DNA of 64,000 nt from Stenotrophomonas sp. 704A1 (GTDB lineage Bacteria; Pseudomonadota; Gammaproteobacteria; Xanthomonadales; Xanthomonadaceae), in NCBI RefSeq assembly GCF_030549525.1, contig NZ_CP130831.1, positions 2,195,501 through 2,259,500 of the forward strand, written 5' to 3'. The translations under genes and the position numbers were made by a program. A model generated the notes under the pieces. That model was not told the DNA's origin and searched no databases. It saw only the letters and a list, made by a program, of their open reading frames with translations. Within the stretch, counting starts at the first letter, position 1, and every line of letters starts with the position of its first letter. This document shows, in pieces, positions 50,783 through 61,476 of the stretch.

Positions 50783-52360
50783 TCAGTACGCGGCGAACTC
50801 CTTGATCGGGATGGCCTTGCAGTGAGTCATGGCGGTGGCGAGATCGACCTCGGCAGCTGCTGCGGCGTCGTGTGACGGGGGCACCGCGGCAGCCTCCACC
50901 CACAGACTGGGCAGCGCCTGTGGCGATTCCAGCACCTGGTTCCAGAGCACATCGCGCAGTGGGCTGCGGTAGCTGCTGCCGGGCGTGACGATGCACAACC
51001 GCGTACCGGGGGTGCTGCTGGCCTGCTGCAGCACCTGCTGCAGTGCCTCGCTGGCGTTGGCGCTGGCGTCGTCGCCCAGCTGCTGCGGCGCACTGTTCCG
51101 GGTGGCGTCCTGGATCTGCAGCTTGCCCGGCGTGAACAGCAGGACCTGCATCTCCTGGCGCGGTTCGATGCGCACCGGCGCACGCGTGCGCTCGCAGATG
51201 GCGGGGGTCGCCCGCGCCTGCTGCGGCGTCACGCTGCCATCGGCATGCACCTGGCGGACATGCAGCCGGCACATCTTGTCGGCCACTTCAAACTCCACTT
51301 CATAGTCCTGGCCGGGTTTGGCCACGAACTGGCCGGACAGCGTGCCCGTGCAGTACAGGCCGCTCTTGGGATCAAAGGCCGCCTCGAAGATCAGCGGCTT
51401 GCCACCGGGAACTTCGTATTCCTGATAGCTGAGCGTGGAGAACCGCTGGTTCTTCTTGCTGCGCAGCGCCTCGGTGCTGGGAATGCCCAGCAGGCCCTTG
51501 TCACCGGCATTGTTGTACTTGACGTCGATGCGGTCGCGGAAGTCGTCGCGGCACGACGCATCGGTAAGCAGGGTGGTGGTCCGGCCGAAATCGGCGTACA
51601 CGCGCACCCGTGCCGGCGGCACGACGCCACCGGCGTAGGCGCTGAGATCTTCAGCCGCCAGCGGGCGTGGGTACATCGCCGGTATCCGCTTGATGAGCTT
51701 GTCGATGCACTTCATGGTGATCTTCTGCGCCGCGCTCTTGAGCCTGGCGTAGTCATCGGCCTGCCACGCGCCCAGGGTCGCCCGGTCATCACTGTCGTTG
51801 CAGCTGATGATCTCGGCCAGGCTGCCATCGGCGCGGCGCTGCTGGATCGTGCTGGAATGGTTGAGGCGGTACAGCGGATCCTTGCGCGTATTGCCCTGGT
51901 GTACCAGCACCCAGTCATCTGCACTGAAGCGCAGCGTACTGGTCTGCGTGGGCACCGCGTCGGGTGCGTAGCGGAAGTAGCCGCCCACCAGCGCCTTGGC
52001 CACGTTCGGCATCAGCGTGATGGCGGGGCTGGCCTGGCCCTCGATGATGGTGCCGGGCAGCTGGTTGCGCCGGAAGTAGTCCGGCTCGTTGCCGCTGAAC
52101 AGCAGGGCCAGTCCCTTCGGTGTCAGTGCCTCGCTGTCATCGGGAGTGACGATGCGTAGCGCCACGTCGGGCGCATGCAGACGCTTCGCTGCGTTGTCCG
52201 GGCCGCTCAGGATCTGCACACGCTCGGTCCAGGAGGCGGGGCCATCGCTGTGGGGGGCGGGCACGGACGTGGCCGGTGCGGTGGCAGCGGTAGCCGCCAG
52301 TGGGGCCAGCAGGGCGACTGCCAGCAGGGAGGGTCGGGTGGGGAGGGCGCGCAGGGCCAT
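50783..52360 (-). CDS. Secreted protein of unknown function
   Basis: A 525-residue protein with a signal peptide (MALRALPTRPSLLAVALLAPLAATAATA). I do not recognise the family. It contains several spaced cysteines (IISCNDSDD, TMKCIDKL, TDASCRDDF, LYCTGTL, DKMCRLH, AICERTR, LCIVTPG, MTHCKAI) that could form disulfides, and the middle part looks beta-rich. GGAG seven to ten bases upstream supports the ATG at 52360 over an in-frame ATG at 52387. It lies downstream of cheB on the same strand, separated by a hairpin at 52390-52413, so a link to chemotaxis is uncertain. Confidence 0.75.
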   Translation of the reverse strand: MALRALPTRPSLLAVALLAPLAATAATAPATSVPAPHSDGPASWTERVQILSGPDNAAKRLHAPDVALRIVTPDDSEALTPKGLALLFSGNEPDYFRRNQLPGTIIEGQASPAITLMPNVAKALVGGYFRYAPDAVPTQTSTLRFSADDWVLVHQGNTRKDPLYRLNHSSTIQQRRADGSLAEIISCNDSDDRATLGAWQADDYARLKSAAQKITMKCIDKLIKRIPAMYPRPLAAEDLSAYAGGVVPPARVRVYADFGRTTTLLTDASCRDDFRDRIDVKYNNAGDKGLLGIPSTEALRSKKNQRFSTLSYQEYEVPGGKPLIFEAAFDPKSGLYCTGTLSGQFVAKPGQDYEVEFEVADKMCRLHVRQVHADGSVTPQQARATPAICERTRAPVRIEPRQEMQVLLFTPGKLQIQDATRNSAPQQLGDDASANASEALQQVLQQASSTPGTRLCIVTPGSSYRSPLRDVLWNQVLESPQALPSLWVEAAAVPPSHDAAAAAEVDLATAMTHCKAIPIKEFAAY

Positions 52361-52389
52361 GGTCAAGCTCCATGAAAATCGAAACATCC

Positions 52390-52413
52390 GTGCCGGCCTT
52401 TCCCGGCCGGCAC
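52390..52413 (-). terminator. Hairpin downstream of cheB
   Basis: GTGCCGGCC-TTTCCC-GGCCGGCAC is a perfect 9-bp stem, 40 bases after the cheB stop. It lacks a clean T-run in the direction of cheB transcription, so it is a moderate candidate for ending the cheRDB message. Confidence 0.5.
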
Positions 52414-52452
52414 GTGGAAAAAAGGGAGTGGCAGAGGTGACGCCGAAGACGC

Positions 52453-53526
52453 TCAGCCGCGGGCCAGCGCCAGCAAACGCTCGGCAATCCGCTCCAGCGG
52501 CACCTGTTCTTCAGCCGCGCCCAGCTTGAACGCGGCGCCGGGCATGCCCCAGACCACGCTGGTGGCCTCGTCCTGCACCAGCGTCGGTGCGCCGGCCTGG
52601 CGCATTTCCAGCAGGCCACGGGCGCCGTCATCGCCCATGCCGGTGAGGATGGCGCCGATCGCGTTGCTGCCGGCGCTCTGCGCGACCGAGCGGAACAGCA
52701 CGTCCACCGCCGGCTTGTGCCGGTTCACCGCGGGGCCGTCGTCGACCCGGCAGCGCCAGCGTGCACCGTCGCGGATGATCCGCAGGTGCTTGCCGCCGGG
52801 CGGCAGATACGCGTGCCCGGGCAGTACCGCTTCGCCATCGCTGGCCTCGCGCACCGCCATCGCCGAATGCCGGTCCAGCCGCTCGGCGAAGGCCGTGCTG
52901 AAGCTGGCCGGCAGGTGCTGGGTCATCACCACGGCCGGTCCGTCGGCGGGCATGCCTTCGAGCACCACCCGCAGCGCTTCGGTGCCGCCGGCCGAGGAAC
53001 CGATTGCGATCAGGCGGTCGGTGGTGCGGAACTGCGTGGCGGCTGCACGGGGCGGCGGCGCGGCATCCAGCGTGAGCTTGGGTGCCGCGGCACGGACCAG
53101 CGGGCGCACCCGCGAGCGCGCCGCCATCTTCACCTTGGCAATGATCTCGTCGGCGTAGCCCTGCAGGCCACGCGCGACGTCGAGCTTGGGCTTGGAGACG
53201 AAGTCCACTGCGCCCAGCCCCAATGCCTGCAGGGTGGTATCGGCGCCGCGCTCGGTCAGCGAGGAGATCATCACCACCGGCAGCGGGTGCAGGCGCATCA
53301 GGTTTTCCAGGAACGCCAGCCCATCCATGCGGGGCATTTCCACGTCCAGGGTGATCACGTCCGGCGCCAGGCGCTTGATCTTCTCGCGTGCCAGCAGCGG
53401 ATCGGCAGCGGTGCCGACCACGTCGATGGCCGGGTCGCTGGACAGGATCTCGGTGAGCATCTGCCGTACCACGGCGGAGTCGTCGACGATCAGGACCCGG
53501 CAGGGGGCGTTGCCGGACAGGGTCAT
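52453..53526 (-). CDS. cheB: Chemotaxis protein-glutamate methylesterase/deamidase
   Basis: A 357-residue two-domain protein that removes methyl groups from chemoreceptors. The receiver domain has DD near the N-terminus and the phosphoacceptor Asp in [17 protein letters not shown] Pro/Ala linker follows near residue 150-175. The esterase triad is visible: Ser in [13 protein letters not shown], His in [19 protein letters not shown] and Asp in [13 protein letters not shown]. The ATG at 53526 overlaps the cheD stop (ATGA). Phosphorylation by CheA, not encoded here, would activate it. Confidence 0.95.
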   Translation of the reverse strand: MTLSGNAPCRVLIVDDSAVVRQMLTEILSSDPAIDVVGTAADPLLAREKIKRLAPDVITLDVEMPRMDGLAFLENLMRLHPLPVVMISSLTERGADTTLQALGLGAVDFVSKPKLDVARGLQGYADEIIAKVKMAARSRVRPLVRAAAPKLTLDAAPPPRAAATQFRTTDRLIAIGSSAGGTEALRVVLEGMPADGPAVVMTQHLPASFSTAFAERLDRHSAMAVREASDGEAVLPGHAYLPPGGKHLRIIRDGARWRCRVDDGPAVNRHKPAVDVLFRSVAQSAGSNAIGAILTGMGDDGARGLLEMRQAGAPTLVQDEATSVVWGMPGAAFKLGAAEEQVPLERIAERLLALARG

Positions 53527-54119
53527 TCGAACAGCTCCACGCCACCGGTGACCGGGGCCTTGGACAGGCGTGCACGCACCGCCGATTCGGTCGCGGCCAC
53601 TTCGGCTTCGTGTGCATGCGGCAGGCGCTGCACGACCACGCGGCCGGTATCGGCGAAGAACCAGATCTTGCGCGGGTGGATGCCGCACAGGTCCTCGGCG
53701 ATGATCGGAATGTGCTCGGCCTGCAGGTACTGGCGCACGAACTCGGCGTTGCGGGTGCCGACCGGGTTGCTGGTGAAGCCCTTGAGCACGTTGGCGCCGC
53801 CGAACACCTTGGCTTCGATGCGCTTGCGGTGCGCGCCGCGCTTGAGCATGTCGTTGATCAGCAGTTCCATCGCGTAGCTGCCATAGCGCGCGGGCGCGCC
53901 GTCGCCGGCATTGCCCTCGGGCAGCAGGAAATGGTTCATGCCGCCGATCTTCAACACCGGGTCACGCAGGCAGGCCGCCACGCAGGAGCCCAGCGTGGTG
54001 GTCAGCGCGGTGGTGTCGTCCACCACCAGGTACTGGGTCGGCAGCAACTTGGCGGCGATGGTCTTGAAGCGTGCGTCCTGGTAGCGCATCACATCGTCGG
54101 TACGCAGCGAAGCATTCAT
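53523..54119 (-). CDS. cheD: Chemoreceptor glutamine deamidase
   Basis: A 198-residue CheD, which deamidates receptor glutamines and can interact with CheC-type phosphatases. The catalytic cysteine and histidine are in [27 protein letters not shown], and [13 protein letters not shown] matches the family. The gene overlaps both neighbours by four bases (cheR upstream, cheB downstream), so cheR-cheD-cheB form a tightly coupled unit. The ATG at 54119 is the only start that gives the family length. Confidence 0.94.
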   Translation of the reverse strand: MNASLRTDDVMRYQDARFKTIAAKLLPTQYLVVDDTTALTTTLGSCVAACLRDPVLKIGGMNHFLLPEGNAGDGAPARYGSYAMELLINDMLKRGAHRKRIEAKVFGGANVLKGFTSNPVGTRNAEFVRQYLQAEHIPIIAEDLCGIHPRKIWFFADTGRVVVQRLPHAHEAEVAATESAVRARLSKAPVTGGVELFE

Positions 54120-54985
54120 GCGCCGGCCCCCTGGGCACGACGGTACAGGGTGCGTCCGCAGGGCTGGATCAGGTCGGCCGCGTGCAGGTAGTTCTCCGAG
54201 TGGCCGGTGTAGAGCAGGCCGTCGTCGGCCAGGTGGTGCACCAGGCGACCGAGGATGGCGCGCTGGGTCGGCTTGTCGAAGTAGATCATCACATTGCGGC
54301 AGAACAGCGCGTCGAACGGACCACCGACGTCGTAGCGCGGCGCCAGCAGGTTCAGCGGGCGGAACTCGATCAGTTCGCGCAGCGCAGGCAGAACCCGGCA
54401 CTGGCCTTCGTTGGGGCCGCTGCCGCGCTGGAAATAGCGGCGTCGCAGGTCGTGATCCAGGCCTGCGACGCGATCGATGGCGTACACGCCGCGGCCGGCC
54501 GTGGCCAGCACCTGGGTATCGACATCGGTGGCGATGATGCGCACCGGTGGCTTCAGTGTGCCGAACGCTTCGCAGGCGGTGATCGCCATTGAATAGGGTT
54601 CTTCGCCGGTGGACGCCGCGCAGGACCACAGCAGCAGCGGGCCGCGCCCATGGCGCTGCTGCAGTTCCTCGCGCAGTTTGTCGAAGTGGTGCGGTTCGCG
54701 GAAGAACGCGGTGAGGTTGGTGGTCAGCGCGTTGGTGAAGGCCTGCCACTCGTCGCCGTCGCCCTGTTCCAGATGGTCCAGGTACTGCTGGAAGCTGCGC
54801 ATGCCCAGCGTGCGCAGGCGCCGCGACAGGCGTCCGTACACCATGTCCCGCTTGGCCGGGGCGAGGGCGATGCCCACGCGCTGGTAGATCAGGTCGCAGA
54901 CGCGGCGGAAATCTCGGTCGGCGAAGTCGAATTCGCGCGAGCCACTGACGTTGGAGGTGGGGGTTTGCACGGGAGACGCGTCCAT
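54116..54985 (-). CDS. cheR: Chemotaxis protein methyltransferase
   Basis: A 289-residue SAM-dependent methyltransferase that methylates receptor glutamates. The N-terminal helical domain (about residues 20-85) precedes the catalytic part with [17 protein letters not shown] (SAM site), IIATDVD and [14 protein letters not shown]. The beta-subdomain that docks on the receptor C-terminal pentapeptide lies within residues 170-230. Two receptors upstream in the same cluster end in DWQEF, fitting that docking mode. It overlaps cheD by four bases and lies 32 bp after the first chemoreceptor gene. Confidence 0.95.
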   Translation of the reverse strand: MDASPVQTPTSNVSGSREFDFADRDFRRVCDLIYQRVGIALAPAKRDMVYGRLSRRLRTLGMRSFQQYLDHLEQGDGDEWQAFTNALTTNLTAFFREPHHFDKLREELQQRHGRGPLLLWSCAASTGEEPYSMAITACEAFGTLKPPVRIIATDVDTQVLATAGRGVYAIDRVAGLDHDLRRRYFQRGSGPNEGQCRVLPALRELIEFRPLNLLAPRYDVGGPFDALFCRNVMIYFDKPTQRAILGRLVHHLADDGLLYTGHSENYLHAADLIQPCGRTLYRRAQGAGA

Positions 54986-55017
54986 CGGCGGGCGGTGGCA
55001 ACAGCCACCGCGGGGGA

Positions 55018-57282
55018 TCAGAATTCCTGCCAGTCGCCGTCGCTGGACGCGACGGTGCTGGAGTGGCTACGACGGATCGGGGCCGGGCCGGGCTGCTGGC
55101 GTGGCGGCGCCGGGTGGGCCGCCGCTGGCTCGATCCGGGCGGTCACTGCCTTCACCGCGCTGGCCACCTGGTTGTCGAGGCGGAAGATCGCCACCGCGTC
55201 GGCGAGCTGGCCAGCCTGTTCTTCCATCGCACGTGCGGCGGCGGTGGCTTCTTCCACCAGCGCGGCGTTCTGCTGGGTGGTCTCGTCCATCTGCACCACG
55301 GTCTGGTTGACCTGCTCGATGCCGGCCGACTGCTCCTGCGAGGCCGCGGAGATCTCGGCCATGATGTCGGTCACCCGCTGCACCGAGGCGACGATCTCGC
55401 CCATGGTGGCGCCGGCCTTGTGCACCAGTGCCGAGCCGTCGTTGACCTTGCCGACCGAATCATCGATCAGGCCCTTGATCTCCTTGGCGGCGGCGGCCGA
55501 ACGCTGGGCGAGGGTACGCACTTCGCTGGCGACCACGGCGAAGCCGCGGCCCTGTTCGCCGGCACGCGCGGCTTCCACCGCAGCGTTCAGCGCCAGGATG
55601 TTGGTCTGGAAGGCGATGCCGTCGATGACCGAGATGATCTCGGCGATCTTCTTCGACGAGGCTTCGATGGCCGACATGGTGGTGACCACCTGGCCGACCA
55701 CTTCACCGCCCTGCGAAGCCACGCCGTGTGCGCCGATCGCCAGCTGGTTGGCCTGGCGCGCGTGTTCGGCGTTCTGGCGCACGGTGGAGGTCAGTTCCTC
55801 CATCGACGCGGCGGTTTCTTCCAGGTTGGCAGCCTGCTGCTCGGTACGGCGCGACAGATCGCTGTTGCCCGAGGCGATCTCGCCGGCGGCCAGGGTGATG
55901 CTGGATGCGCTGGCCTGGATCTGGCCGACGATCTGGGTCAGCTGGGTAACGGTGGCGTTGGCATCGTCGCGCATGCGCGCGAACACGCCCTGGTAGTCGC
56001 CGTGCATGCGGGCGGTCAGGTCGCCATCGGCAATGGACGACAGCAGCTGCGAGAGCTTGCCAAGATTCTCGTCGCTGACCGCCATCATCGCGTTGAGGTT
56101 CTCCAGCATCACGCGGAAATCGTGATCGAAGCGCTGGGCGTCGCCACGGCGGCTGAAATCGCCTGCGGCGGCGGCACTGGCCAGCTGCTTGATCTCGGCG
56201 TTGATGCGGCCGAGGTTGGCCTTGACCGTGTCGACGGTGGTGGTCATCGCCGCCTTCTCGCCCGGGTAGCGGGCGATGTCATGGCTGAGGTCGCCCACCG
56301 CGTACTGCTGCACCACCGCGAGGACGTCGTGCAGGGTCTGCACGTGGCCGCCGACCAGGGCATTGGTCTCCTGCACCATCAGGCCGTACTCGCCGGGGAA
56401 GGCGCCGGCATCGATGCGGTAGCTCAGTTCGCCGCCATCGTGGCGGCGGGCCATTTCGCGCTGGCCGTTGATCACTGCGTGCAGCTGCTGCTGCATGCCG
56501 GACATCGCCTCCAGCAGACGGCCGGGTTCGTCATGGGGCTGCGGGCCGATGTGGCTGTCCAGCCTGCCGTTTGCGATGCCCTCTGCGACGGCGGTGGCCT
56601 GCTTCAGCGGGCGCGCGATGCGGTTGCCGATGACCCAGCTCAGGGCCAGCACGATCAGCACCAGCACGCCGCCGGCGAGGGTCATGATGGCGGTGAACAC
56701 CAGCGCCTGCTGCTGCACGTCCTCCATGTAGACGCCGCTGCTGACCACCCACTGCCACGGTTCGAACAGGCCGGCATAGGACGCCTTGTCGTACAGGCCT
56801 TCGCTGTTGGCCTTGGCCCACTTGTAGGACACCACGCCGCCGCCCTTGCGTGCCACTTCGACCAGGTCGTGGAACAGCTGCACGCCGTCCTCGGAGCGGA
56901 AGTCCTTCATGTCCTTGCCGACCAGGTCCTTGCGGAACGGATGCATCAGCACGCGGTACTGGGTGTCGTAGACGCTGTAGTAGTAGGTGTCGTGGTCGGC
57001 GCGCATGCGCGCCAGTGCGTCCAGCGCCGCCTGGCGGGCGGCGGGCTCGGTGAGTTCGCCGCTGGTGGCCAGCCCGTGGTAGTGGTCGAGGATGCCGTAG
57101 GTCAGTTCGACCTGGGTCTTCAGCGAGGACGTACGGGTTTCGTTGAGGTCCAGGTACTGCATGCGCGCAGCAATCACCGACAGTGCGATCACGCCGAGCG
57201 CGATGAGCAGCGTCAGCAGGTTGAGCTTGCGCCGGACGGAGAGATTGCTGAAGTAGTGTTGCCAGCGATGCAGGAGATTCAT
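55018..57282 (-). CDS. Methyl-accepting chemotaxis protein with single Cache domain
   Basis: A 754-residue chemoreceptor. A first membrane helix (about residues 20-42) leads to a periplasmic single-Cache domain (about 45-190: [25 protein letters not shown]...[30 protein letters not shown]), a second helix (about 195-218), HAMP domains, and the signalling hairpin (about 430-700) with tip [35 protein letters not shown]. The last residues DGDWQEF form a CheR/CheB-binding WxxF pentapeptide. Cache domains of this kind bind small organic acids or similar ligands; the ligand is unknown. The signalling half is nearly identical in DNA to the next receptor upstream. Confidence 0.93.
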   Translation of the reverse strand: MNLLHRWQHYFSNLSVRRKLNLLTLLIALGVIALSVIAARMQYLDLNETRTSSLKTQVELTYGILDHYHGLATSGELTEPAARQAALDALARMRADHDTYYYSVYDTQYRVLMHPFRKDLVGKDMKDFRSEDGVQLFHDLVEVARKGGGVVSYKWAKANSEGLYDKASYAGLFEPWQWVVSSGVYMEDVQQQALVFTAIMTLAGGVLVLIVLALSWVIGNRIARPLKQATAVAEGIANGRLDSHIGPQPHDEPGRLLEAMSGMQQQLHAVINGQREMARRHDGGELSYRIDAGAFPGEYGLMVQETNALVGGHVQTLHDVLAVVQQYAVGDLSHDIARYPGEKAAMTTTVDTVKANLGRINAEIKQLASAAAAGDFSRRGDAQRFDHDFRVMLENLNAMMAVSDENLGKLSQLLSSIADGDLTARMHGDYQGVFARMRDDANATVTQLTQIVGQIQASASSITLAAGEIASGNSDLSRRTEQQAANLEETAASMEELTSTVRQNAEHARQANQLAIGAHGVASQGGEVVGQVVTTMSAIEASSKKIAEIISVIDGIAFQTNILALNAAVEAARAGEQGRGFAVVASEVRTLAQRSAAAAKEIKGLIDDSVGKVNDGSALVHKAGATMGEIVASVQRVTDIMAEISAASQEQSAGIEQVNQTVVQMDETTQQNAALVEEATAAARAMEEQAGQLADAVAIFRLDNQVASAVKAVTARIEPAAAHPAPPRQQPGPAPIRRSHSSTVASSDGDWQEF

Positions 57283-57452
57283 CGAGCAGGACCAGGTTGA
57301 AGCAGGCGGGCGGCGCCGAGCCGGTCACGGCAGGACACACTGTGACTACCTCGTTATCGGCCGCGTGGGCGGGGGATTGAGGTGCGCTGTTCGAACGTAT
57401 TCAGGTTTCCTTGCAGCGGCGGCTGCGGCGCTGCCTGCGGCAGGCTTTTGAA

Positions 57453-57498
57453 GCAACAGCAACAGCAACAGCAACGGCAACAGCAACAGCAACAGCAG
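57453..57498. repeat. GCAACA hexanucleotide array
   Basis: Seven to eight units of GCAACA (one GCAACG) lie 170 bases upstream of the Cache receptor gene. A degenerate opposite-strand version (TGTTGCTCTTGCTCTT) is at 57627-57642. The same hexamer array occurs at 23283. Confidence 0.75.
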
Positions 57499-57576
57499 GT
57501 CATGGCGATGGGTTGCTATGGATTGGCCGGGTCGGGGTGGGCAGCAAGAGCGTTGGGTTTCCAAGTGGAAAGAGGG

Positions 57577-57610
57577 GTCGGATCCGTTTTCCTGCGGAAA
57601 CGGATCCGAC
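57577..57610. repeat. GTCGGATCCGTTT inverted repeat
   Basis: GTCGGATCCGTTT (57577-57589) and AAACGGATCCGAC (57598-57610) are perfect 13-bp complements around a short loop. The GGATCC-centred palindrome resembles a common intergenic repeat type of Stenotrophomonas and Xanthomonas (from memory; not verified). Confidence 0.6.
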
Positions 57611-57701
57611 CTCGGAAGCGGTGCGGCTGTTGCTCTTGCTCTTCTTTCTTCAATCCGGGGTGGACGCGCAGGGAAACTGTCCGTGGCCGGGTGGGTGGGT
57701 G

Positions 57702-57771
57702 GCGCAGGGGCGTAAGCGCCATGGATGGCGCGCCCGAGCCTGCAAGGACGTATTCACGGCGTCCCCTGCGC
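57702..57771. repeat. 70-bp structured repeat with 9-bp terminal inverted repeats
   Basis: GCGCAGGGG and CCCCTGCGC bound a 70-bp segment with an inner GCGCC-ATGGAT-GGCGC hairpin (57716-57731) and a GGACG/CGTCC pairing near the right end (57746-57764). Part of it resembles GGGGACGCCG at 23346. It looks like a dispersed non-SMAG repeat; it encodes nothing obvious. Confidence 0.6.
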
Positions 57772-57865
57772 AATCCACTCTCCCGGCCAACCCCAGCAGC
57801 CCAGCTTTTCGACCGACCACCCCGAGGGGCTTCGCCGTTGGCTGGATATCCAGATACCCCGTAAA

Positions 57866-57900
57866 CGAAAACGCCCCAGCGCAAGGCCAGGGCATTTTCG
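57866..57900 (-). terminator. Terminator of the PAS chemoreceptor gene
   Basis: On the minus strand CGAAAA-TGCCC pairs with GGGGCG-TTTTCG around a GC-rich loop. The stem lies 21 bases after the gene at 57921-60296 and contains A and T runs on its two sides, so it can work in both directions. Confidence 0.7.
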
Positions 57901-57920
57901 TACGTCAGCTCAGGCAGGCA

Positions 57921-60296
57921 TCAGAACTCCTGCCAGTCTCCGTCGGCCAGTTCGGTGGCCATCGGGCGACCGCCTGCCGTGCGGCGGGCCGGTGGGGCGG
58001 TCGGCGCCGGGGCGGCCGGTGCTGCAGCCCGCGGGGCCGGGGCGGTGGTGCGCGCCGTGGCCGCCACGTCCGCTTCGTCCACCACGAAGATCGACACGGC
58101 CTCGCTGAGGTGGCCGGCCTGTTCTTCCATCGCGCGCGCAGCAGCGGTGGCTTCTTCCACCAGCGCGGCATTCTGCTGGGTGGTTTCGTCCATCTGCACC
58201 ACGGTCTGGTTGACCTGCTCGATGCCGGCCGACTGCTCCTGCGAGGCCGCGGAGATCTCGGCCATGATGTCGGTCACGCGCTGCACCGAGGCGACGATCT
58301 CGCCCATGGTGGCGCCGGCCTTGTGCACCAGTGCCGAGCCGTCGTTGACCTTGCCGACCGAATCATCGATCAGGCCCTTGATCTCCTTGGCGGCGGCGGC
58401 CGAACGCTGGGCGAGGGTACGCACTTCGCTGGCGACCACGGCGAAACCGCGGCCCTGTTCGCCGGCACGCGCGGCTTCCACCGCAGCGTTCAGCGCCAGG
58501 ATGTTGGTCTGGAAGGCAATGCCGTCGATGACCGAGATGATCTCGGCGATCTTCTTCGACGAGGCCTGGATGGCCGACATGGTGGTGACCACCTGGCCGA
58601 CCACTTCACCGCCCTGCGAAGCCACGCCGTGTGCGCCGATCGCCAGCTGGTTGGCCTGGCGGGCGTGTTCGGCGTTCTGGCGCACGGTGGAGGTCAGTTC
58701 CTCCATCGACGCGGCGGTTTCTTCCAGGTTGGCAGCCTGCTGCTCGGTGCGGCGCGACAGGTCGCTGTTGCCCGAGGCGATCTCGCCGGCGGCCGAGCTG
58801 ATCGCGCGGCTGGACTGCTTGATGCGGGTGACGATCTCGCTGAGCTGCGCGGCGGTGGCGTTGGCATCGTCACGCATGCGGGCGAACACGCCCTGGTAAT
58901 CGCCGTGCATGCGCACGGTCAGGTCACCCTGCGACAGCGCTGCCAGCAGGCCGGAGATCTGTTCGATGCTGCCCGAGTTGGCGTCCAGCAGGCCATTGAT
59001 CTGCTGTGCCAGCTGCAGGAAGAAGCCTTCCTTGTCCGTCGCGTCGATGCGGCCGGACAGGTCGCCGGCGGCCGCCTGGGCGATGACGCGTGCCACTTCG
59101 GCTTCCACCTGGGCTTCCTGGGTACGGTCGCGCCATTCCACCACGTAGCCGACGGTGTCGCCGTCGTCGTTGCGGATGGTCGACACCACCTGCGCGAACT
59201 GGGCTTCACCGTACTGCATCGGACGGCGGGCGACGCCGTGCTGCTTGAGGTTGGCCAGCAGGGTGTTGTCCATCTCGCCACGGTGCTCGAGCACGGTGAC
59301 CGGCTTGCCGACCAGCGAGGCCTGCGGATCGAAGTCCGGCAGGTCACGGCGCAGTTCGTCCTGGTACTGGGCCAGGGTCTGCTGCAGGGCGCGGTTGCTG
59401 TAGACGATGGTGTTGTTCGGGTCGGTCAGGTAGACGCCGGTCGAGCTGTAGTCCAGCGCGGTACGGATGCGCAGGTTCTCGCGGGCGATGGCCTGGTCGG
59501 TCTCGGTGCGCTCGCGCAGATCGCGCTGCATGCGCTGCATGGCCTGCATCAGTTCGCCCACTTCATCCTGGCGGCTGACATCGATGTGGCCGTCCAGCTT
59601 GCCACCGGCCACGTCGTTGGCCACCGACACGGCGCCACGCACGCTGCCGACCAGGGCACGGGCGAACAGCCACACCAGCACCAGGCCGAGCGCGGCGCCG
59701 CCGAGCAGGGCGATGACGGTCAGCACCGCCGAGGCGGCATAGGTGGATTCGGCCTGCTCGCGCGATGCGCGGGCCAGCCGGTTGTCTTCGGCAATCAGCG
59801 CTTCCAGGGCAGCGGCGGCCTTGCGGTGCTTGGTGCGGGTCTCGCCGACGAAGGTATCGATCGCATCGTCGGGCAGGTCCAGCTCCAGCATTTCGGTGAC
59901 GCTGTCGTAGGACGCCAGCGCGTCCTTCCAGTCCTTGGCGAAGGTGTCGAACAGCTTCTTCTGCTGGGCATTGTCGACGAGCTTCGGATAGTCCTTGATG
60001 GAGGTATCCATGCTGGTGCGCAGTGCGACGGCCTGCTTGCGCGCGTCGGCCTTGACCTCATCGCTGGCGCGGATCAGCTGCTGGTAGGCGCTGTTGCGGT
60101 ACTCGCCCAGCATGCCGCGCATCTCGCCGGCCAGGCGGATGCTCTCCATGCGCGAACCGGCCAGCTCGGTGGTCACGTTGTTCAGCGAATGCAGGCCACG
60201 GTAGGCGACGATGCCCTGCAGCAGCATCACCAGCAAGAGGACGCCGAAGGTCAGCATCAGCTTCGGCATCAGTTTCAGGTTGTTGATCCACGGCAT
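57921..60296 (-). CDS. Methyl-accepting chemotaxis protein with four-helix-bundle input and PAS domain
   Basis: A 791-residue chemoreceptor. The first membrane helix (about residues 11-33) leads to a periplasmic four-helix bundle (about 35-185), the second helix (about 188-212), a HAMP domain, a cytoplasmic PAS domain (about 275-390: [29 protein letters not shown]...[12 protein letters not shown]), a second HAMP-like part and the signalling hairpin (about 480-735). The C-terminus after an Ala/Pro-rich linker is DGDWQEF, as in the Cache receptor. The PAS domain suggests an internal (redox or small-ligand) input as well as a periplasmic one. The DNA for the signalling part is almost the same as at 55190-55870. 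Confidence 0.93.
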   Translation of the reverse strand: MPWINNLKLMPKLMLTFGVLLLVMLLQGIVAYRGLHSLNNVTTELAGSRMESIRLAGEMRGMLGEYRNSAYQQLIRASDEVKADARKQAVALRTSMDTSIKDYPKLVDNAQQKKLFDTFAKDWKDALASYDSVTEMLELDLPDDAIDTFVGETRTKHRKAAAALEALIAEDNRLARASREQAESTYAASAVLTVIALLGGAALGLVLVWLFARALVGSVRGAVSVANDVAGGKLDGHIDVSRQDEVGELMQAMQRMQRDLRERTETDQAIARENLRIRTALDYSSTGVYLTDPNNTIVYSNRALQQTLAQYQDELRRDLPDFDPQASLVGKPVTVLEHRGEMDNTLLANLKQHGVARRPMQYGEAQFAQVVSTIRNDDGDTVGYVVEWRDRTQEAQVEAEVARVIAQAAAGDLSGRIDATDKEGFFLQLAQQINGLLDANSGSIEQISGLLAALSQGDLTVRMHGDYQGVFARMRDDANATAAQLSEIVTRIKQSSRAISSAAGEIASGNSDLSRRTEQQAANLEETAASMEELTSTVRQNAEHARQANQLAIGAHGVASQGGEVVGQVVTTMSAIQASSKKIAEIISVIDGIAFQTNILALNAAVEAARAGEQGRGFAVVASEVRTLAQRSAAAAKEIKGLIDDSVGKVNDGSALVHKAGATMGEIVASVQRVTDIMAEISAASQEQSAGIEQVNQTVVQMDETTQQNAALVEEATAAARAMEEQAGHLSEAVSIFVVDEADVAATARTTAPAPRAAAPAAPAPTAPPARRTAGGRPMATELADGDWQEF

Positions 60297-60394
60297 GGGC
60301 GTTGCGATCTCCTAAGGCAGACGCGACCGGGCACAGGGCCCGGCTGCAACAGCCACGCCGGCAGCGGGGCCGGCGTGGTCTGACGGACAGCGGA

Positions 60395-60778
60395 TTACTT
60401 GATGTTGGCCAGCTTCAGGCTGGCCGGCGAGCTGACTTCGATTTCCGCGCGCGAGGCGTCGCGCTGGATCTTGCCGATCACGCAGACGGTCTTGCCTTCC
60501 AGGGTTTCCAGCGGGAAGGAGAACTTGCTGCGGTTCTCGCCGGCGATGCGCGCCGAGAAGGTGTGGCGCGGGAACGCGCCGCCCATGTACAGGAAGGTCG
60601 GCTGGCCTTCGGAACCTTCTGCGAAGCGGGCCTTCTCGACCTTGCCGCAGACCATGCCGTCCTTGCCGACCGCACGCGGTGCCATTTCCGGCGGAATCAT
60701 CTCGGCCGACTGGGCGAAGGCGGAGGTAGCGGTGGTGGCCAGGACAGCGGCCGAAACGAACGCAAGCAGGGACTTCAT
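60395..60778 (-). CDS. Small periplasmic OB-fold-like protein
   Basis: A 127-residue protein with a clear signal peptide (MKSLLAFVSAAVLATTATSAFA). The mature ~105 residues have the alternating beta pattern and glycines of an OB fold (GMVCGKVEKARFAEGS, PTFLYMGGAFPRHTFSARI, GKTVCVIGKIQRD). Two cysteines (in MVCGK and TVCVI) could pair. Similar exported OB-type proteins are annotated as hypothetical; no function is known. It sits between cheW and a chemoreceptor on the same strand, so a link to chemotaxis is possible but not supported by the fold. Confidence 0.75.
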   Translation of the reverse strand: MKSLLAFVSAAVLATTATSAFAQSAEMIPPEMAPRAVGKDGMVCGKVEKARFAEGSEGQPTFLYMGGAFPRHTFSARIAGENRSKFSFPLETLEGKTVCVIGKIQRDASRAEIEVSSPASLKLANIK

Positions 60779-60914
60779 CGGGGTGATTCTCCGGGGATGG
60801 TGACGGTGGATCCGGTGCTGCGCGCTCCTGCGCCACCGGCTTCTGTCCCCCTATCGGCATCGATGCGGGGAACTGAAGGGCGGCATGACAGAAACGTGAA
60901 GAAGGTCCGCAGGC

Positions 60915-61406
60915 TCAGGCGGCGGCGTCTTCGATGGCGGCGGCCTGGCCCATGTCGGCGCTGTCGAGCAGGGTCTCGATGTCGAGCAGGATCAGCATGC
61001 GGTCGTCGTGGGTGCCGATGCCGGAGATGAAGCGGGTATCGACGGCGGCGCCGAATTCCGGGGTCGGGCGGATCTGTTCGGCCGACAGCGGGATCACGTC
61101 GGAGACGCTGTCCACCACGATGCCGACCACGCGGTCTTCCACGTTCAGCACTATCATCACGGTGAAGGCGTCGTAGCGCGCGTCGTCCAGGCGCAGCTTC
61201 AGGCGCAGGTCGATGACCGGCACGATGGTGCCGCGCAGGTTGATCACGCCCTTGATGTAGTCCGGAGCGTCCGGCACGCGGGTGACCGCATCGTAGCCGC
61301 GGATTTCCTGCACCTTGAGGATGTCCACGCCGTAGTGCTCGGCGCCGAGGGTGAAGCTGAGGAATTCGCCACCGGCGCTGGCGGCGGAGCTGTTCTTGTC
61401 GTTCAT
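60915..61406 (-). CDS. cheW: Chemotaxis coupling protein CheW
   Basis: A 163-residue CheW that links receptors to the CheA kinase. The SH3-like double barrel is complete: [54 protein letters not shown], with the receptor-contact segment NLRG and the [11 protein letters not shown] helix. AGGA precedes the ATG at 61406; the longer frame upstream translates SMAG repeats. Three tandem SMAG units lie 95-215 bases before the start, in its leader or promoter region. cheA is not in the window. Confidence 0.95.
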   Translation of the reverse strand: MNDKNSSAASAGGEFLSFTLGAEHYGVDILKVQEIRGYDAVTRVPDAPDYIKGVINLRGTIVPVIDLRLKLRLDDARYDAFTVMIVLNVEDRVVGIVVDSVSDVIPLSAEQIRPTPEFGAAVDTRFISGIGTHDDRMLILLDIETLLDSADMGQAAAIEDAAA

Positions 61407-61476
61407 CGAGGGGTCCTGGTTCTGCCGGAAGTCCCGGTGTGTCAGGCTCGATATCGGCCCCGCGTGGGGGGACTTT

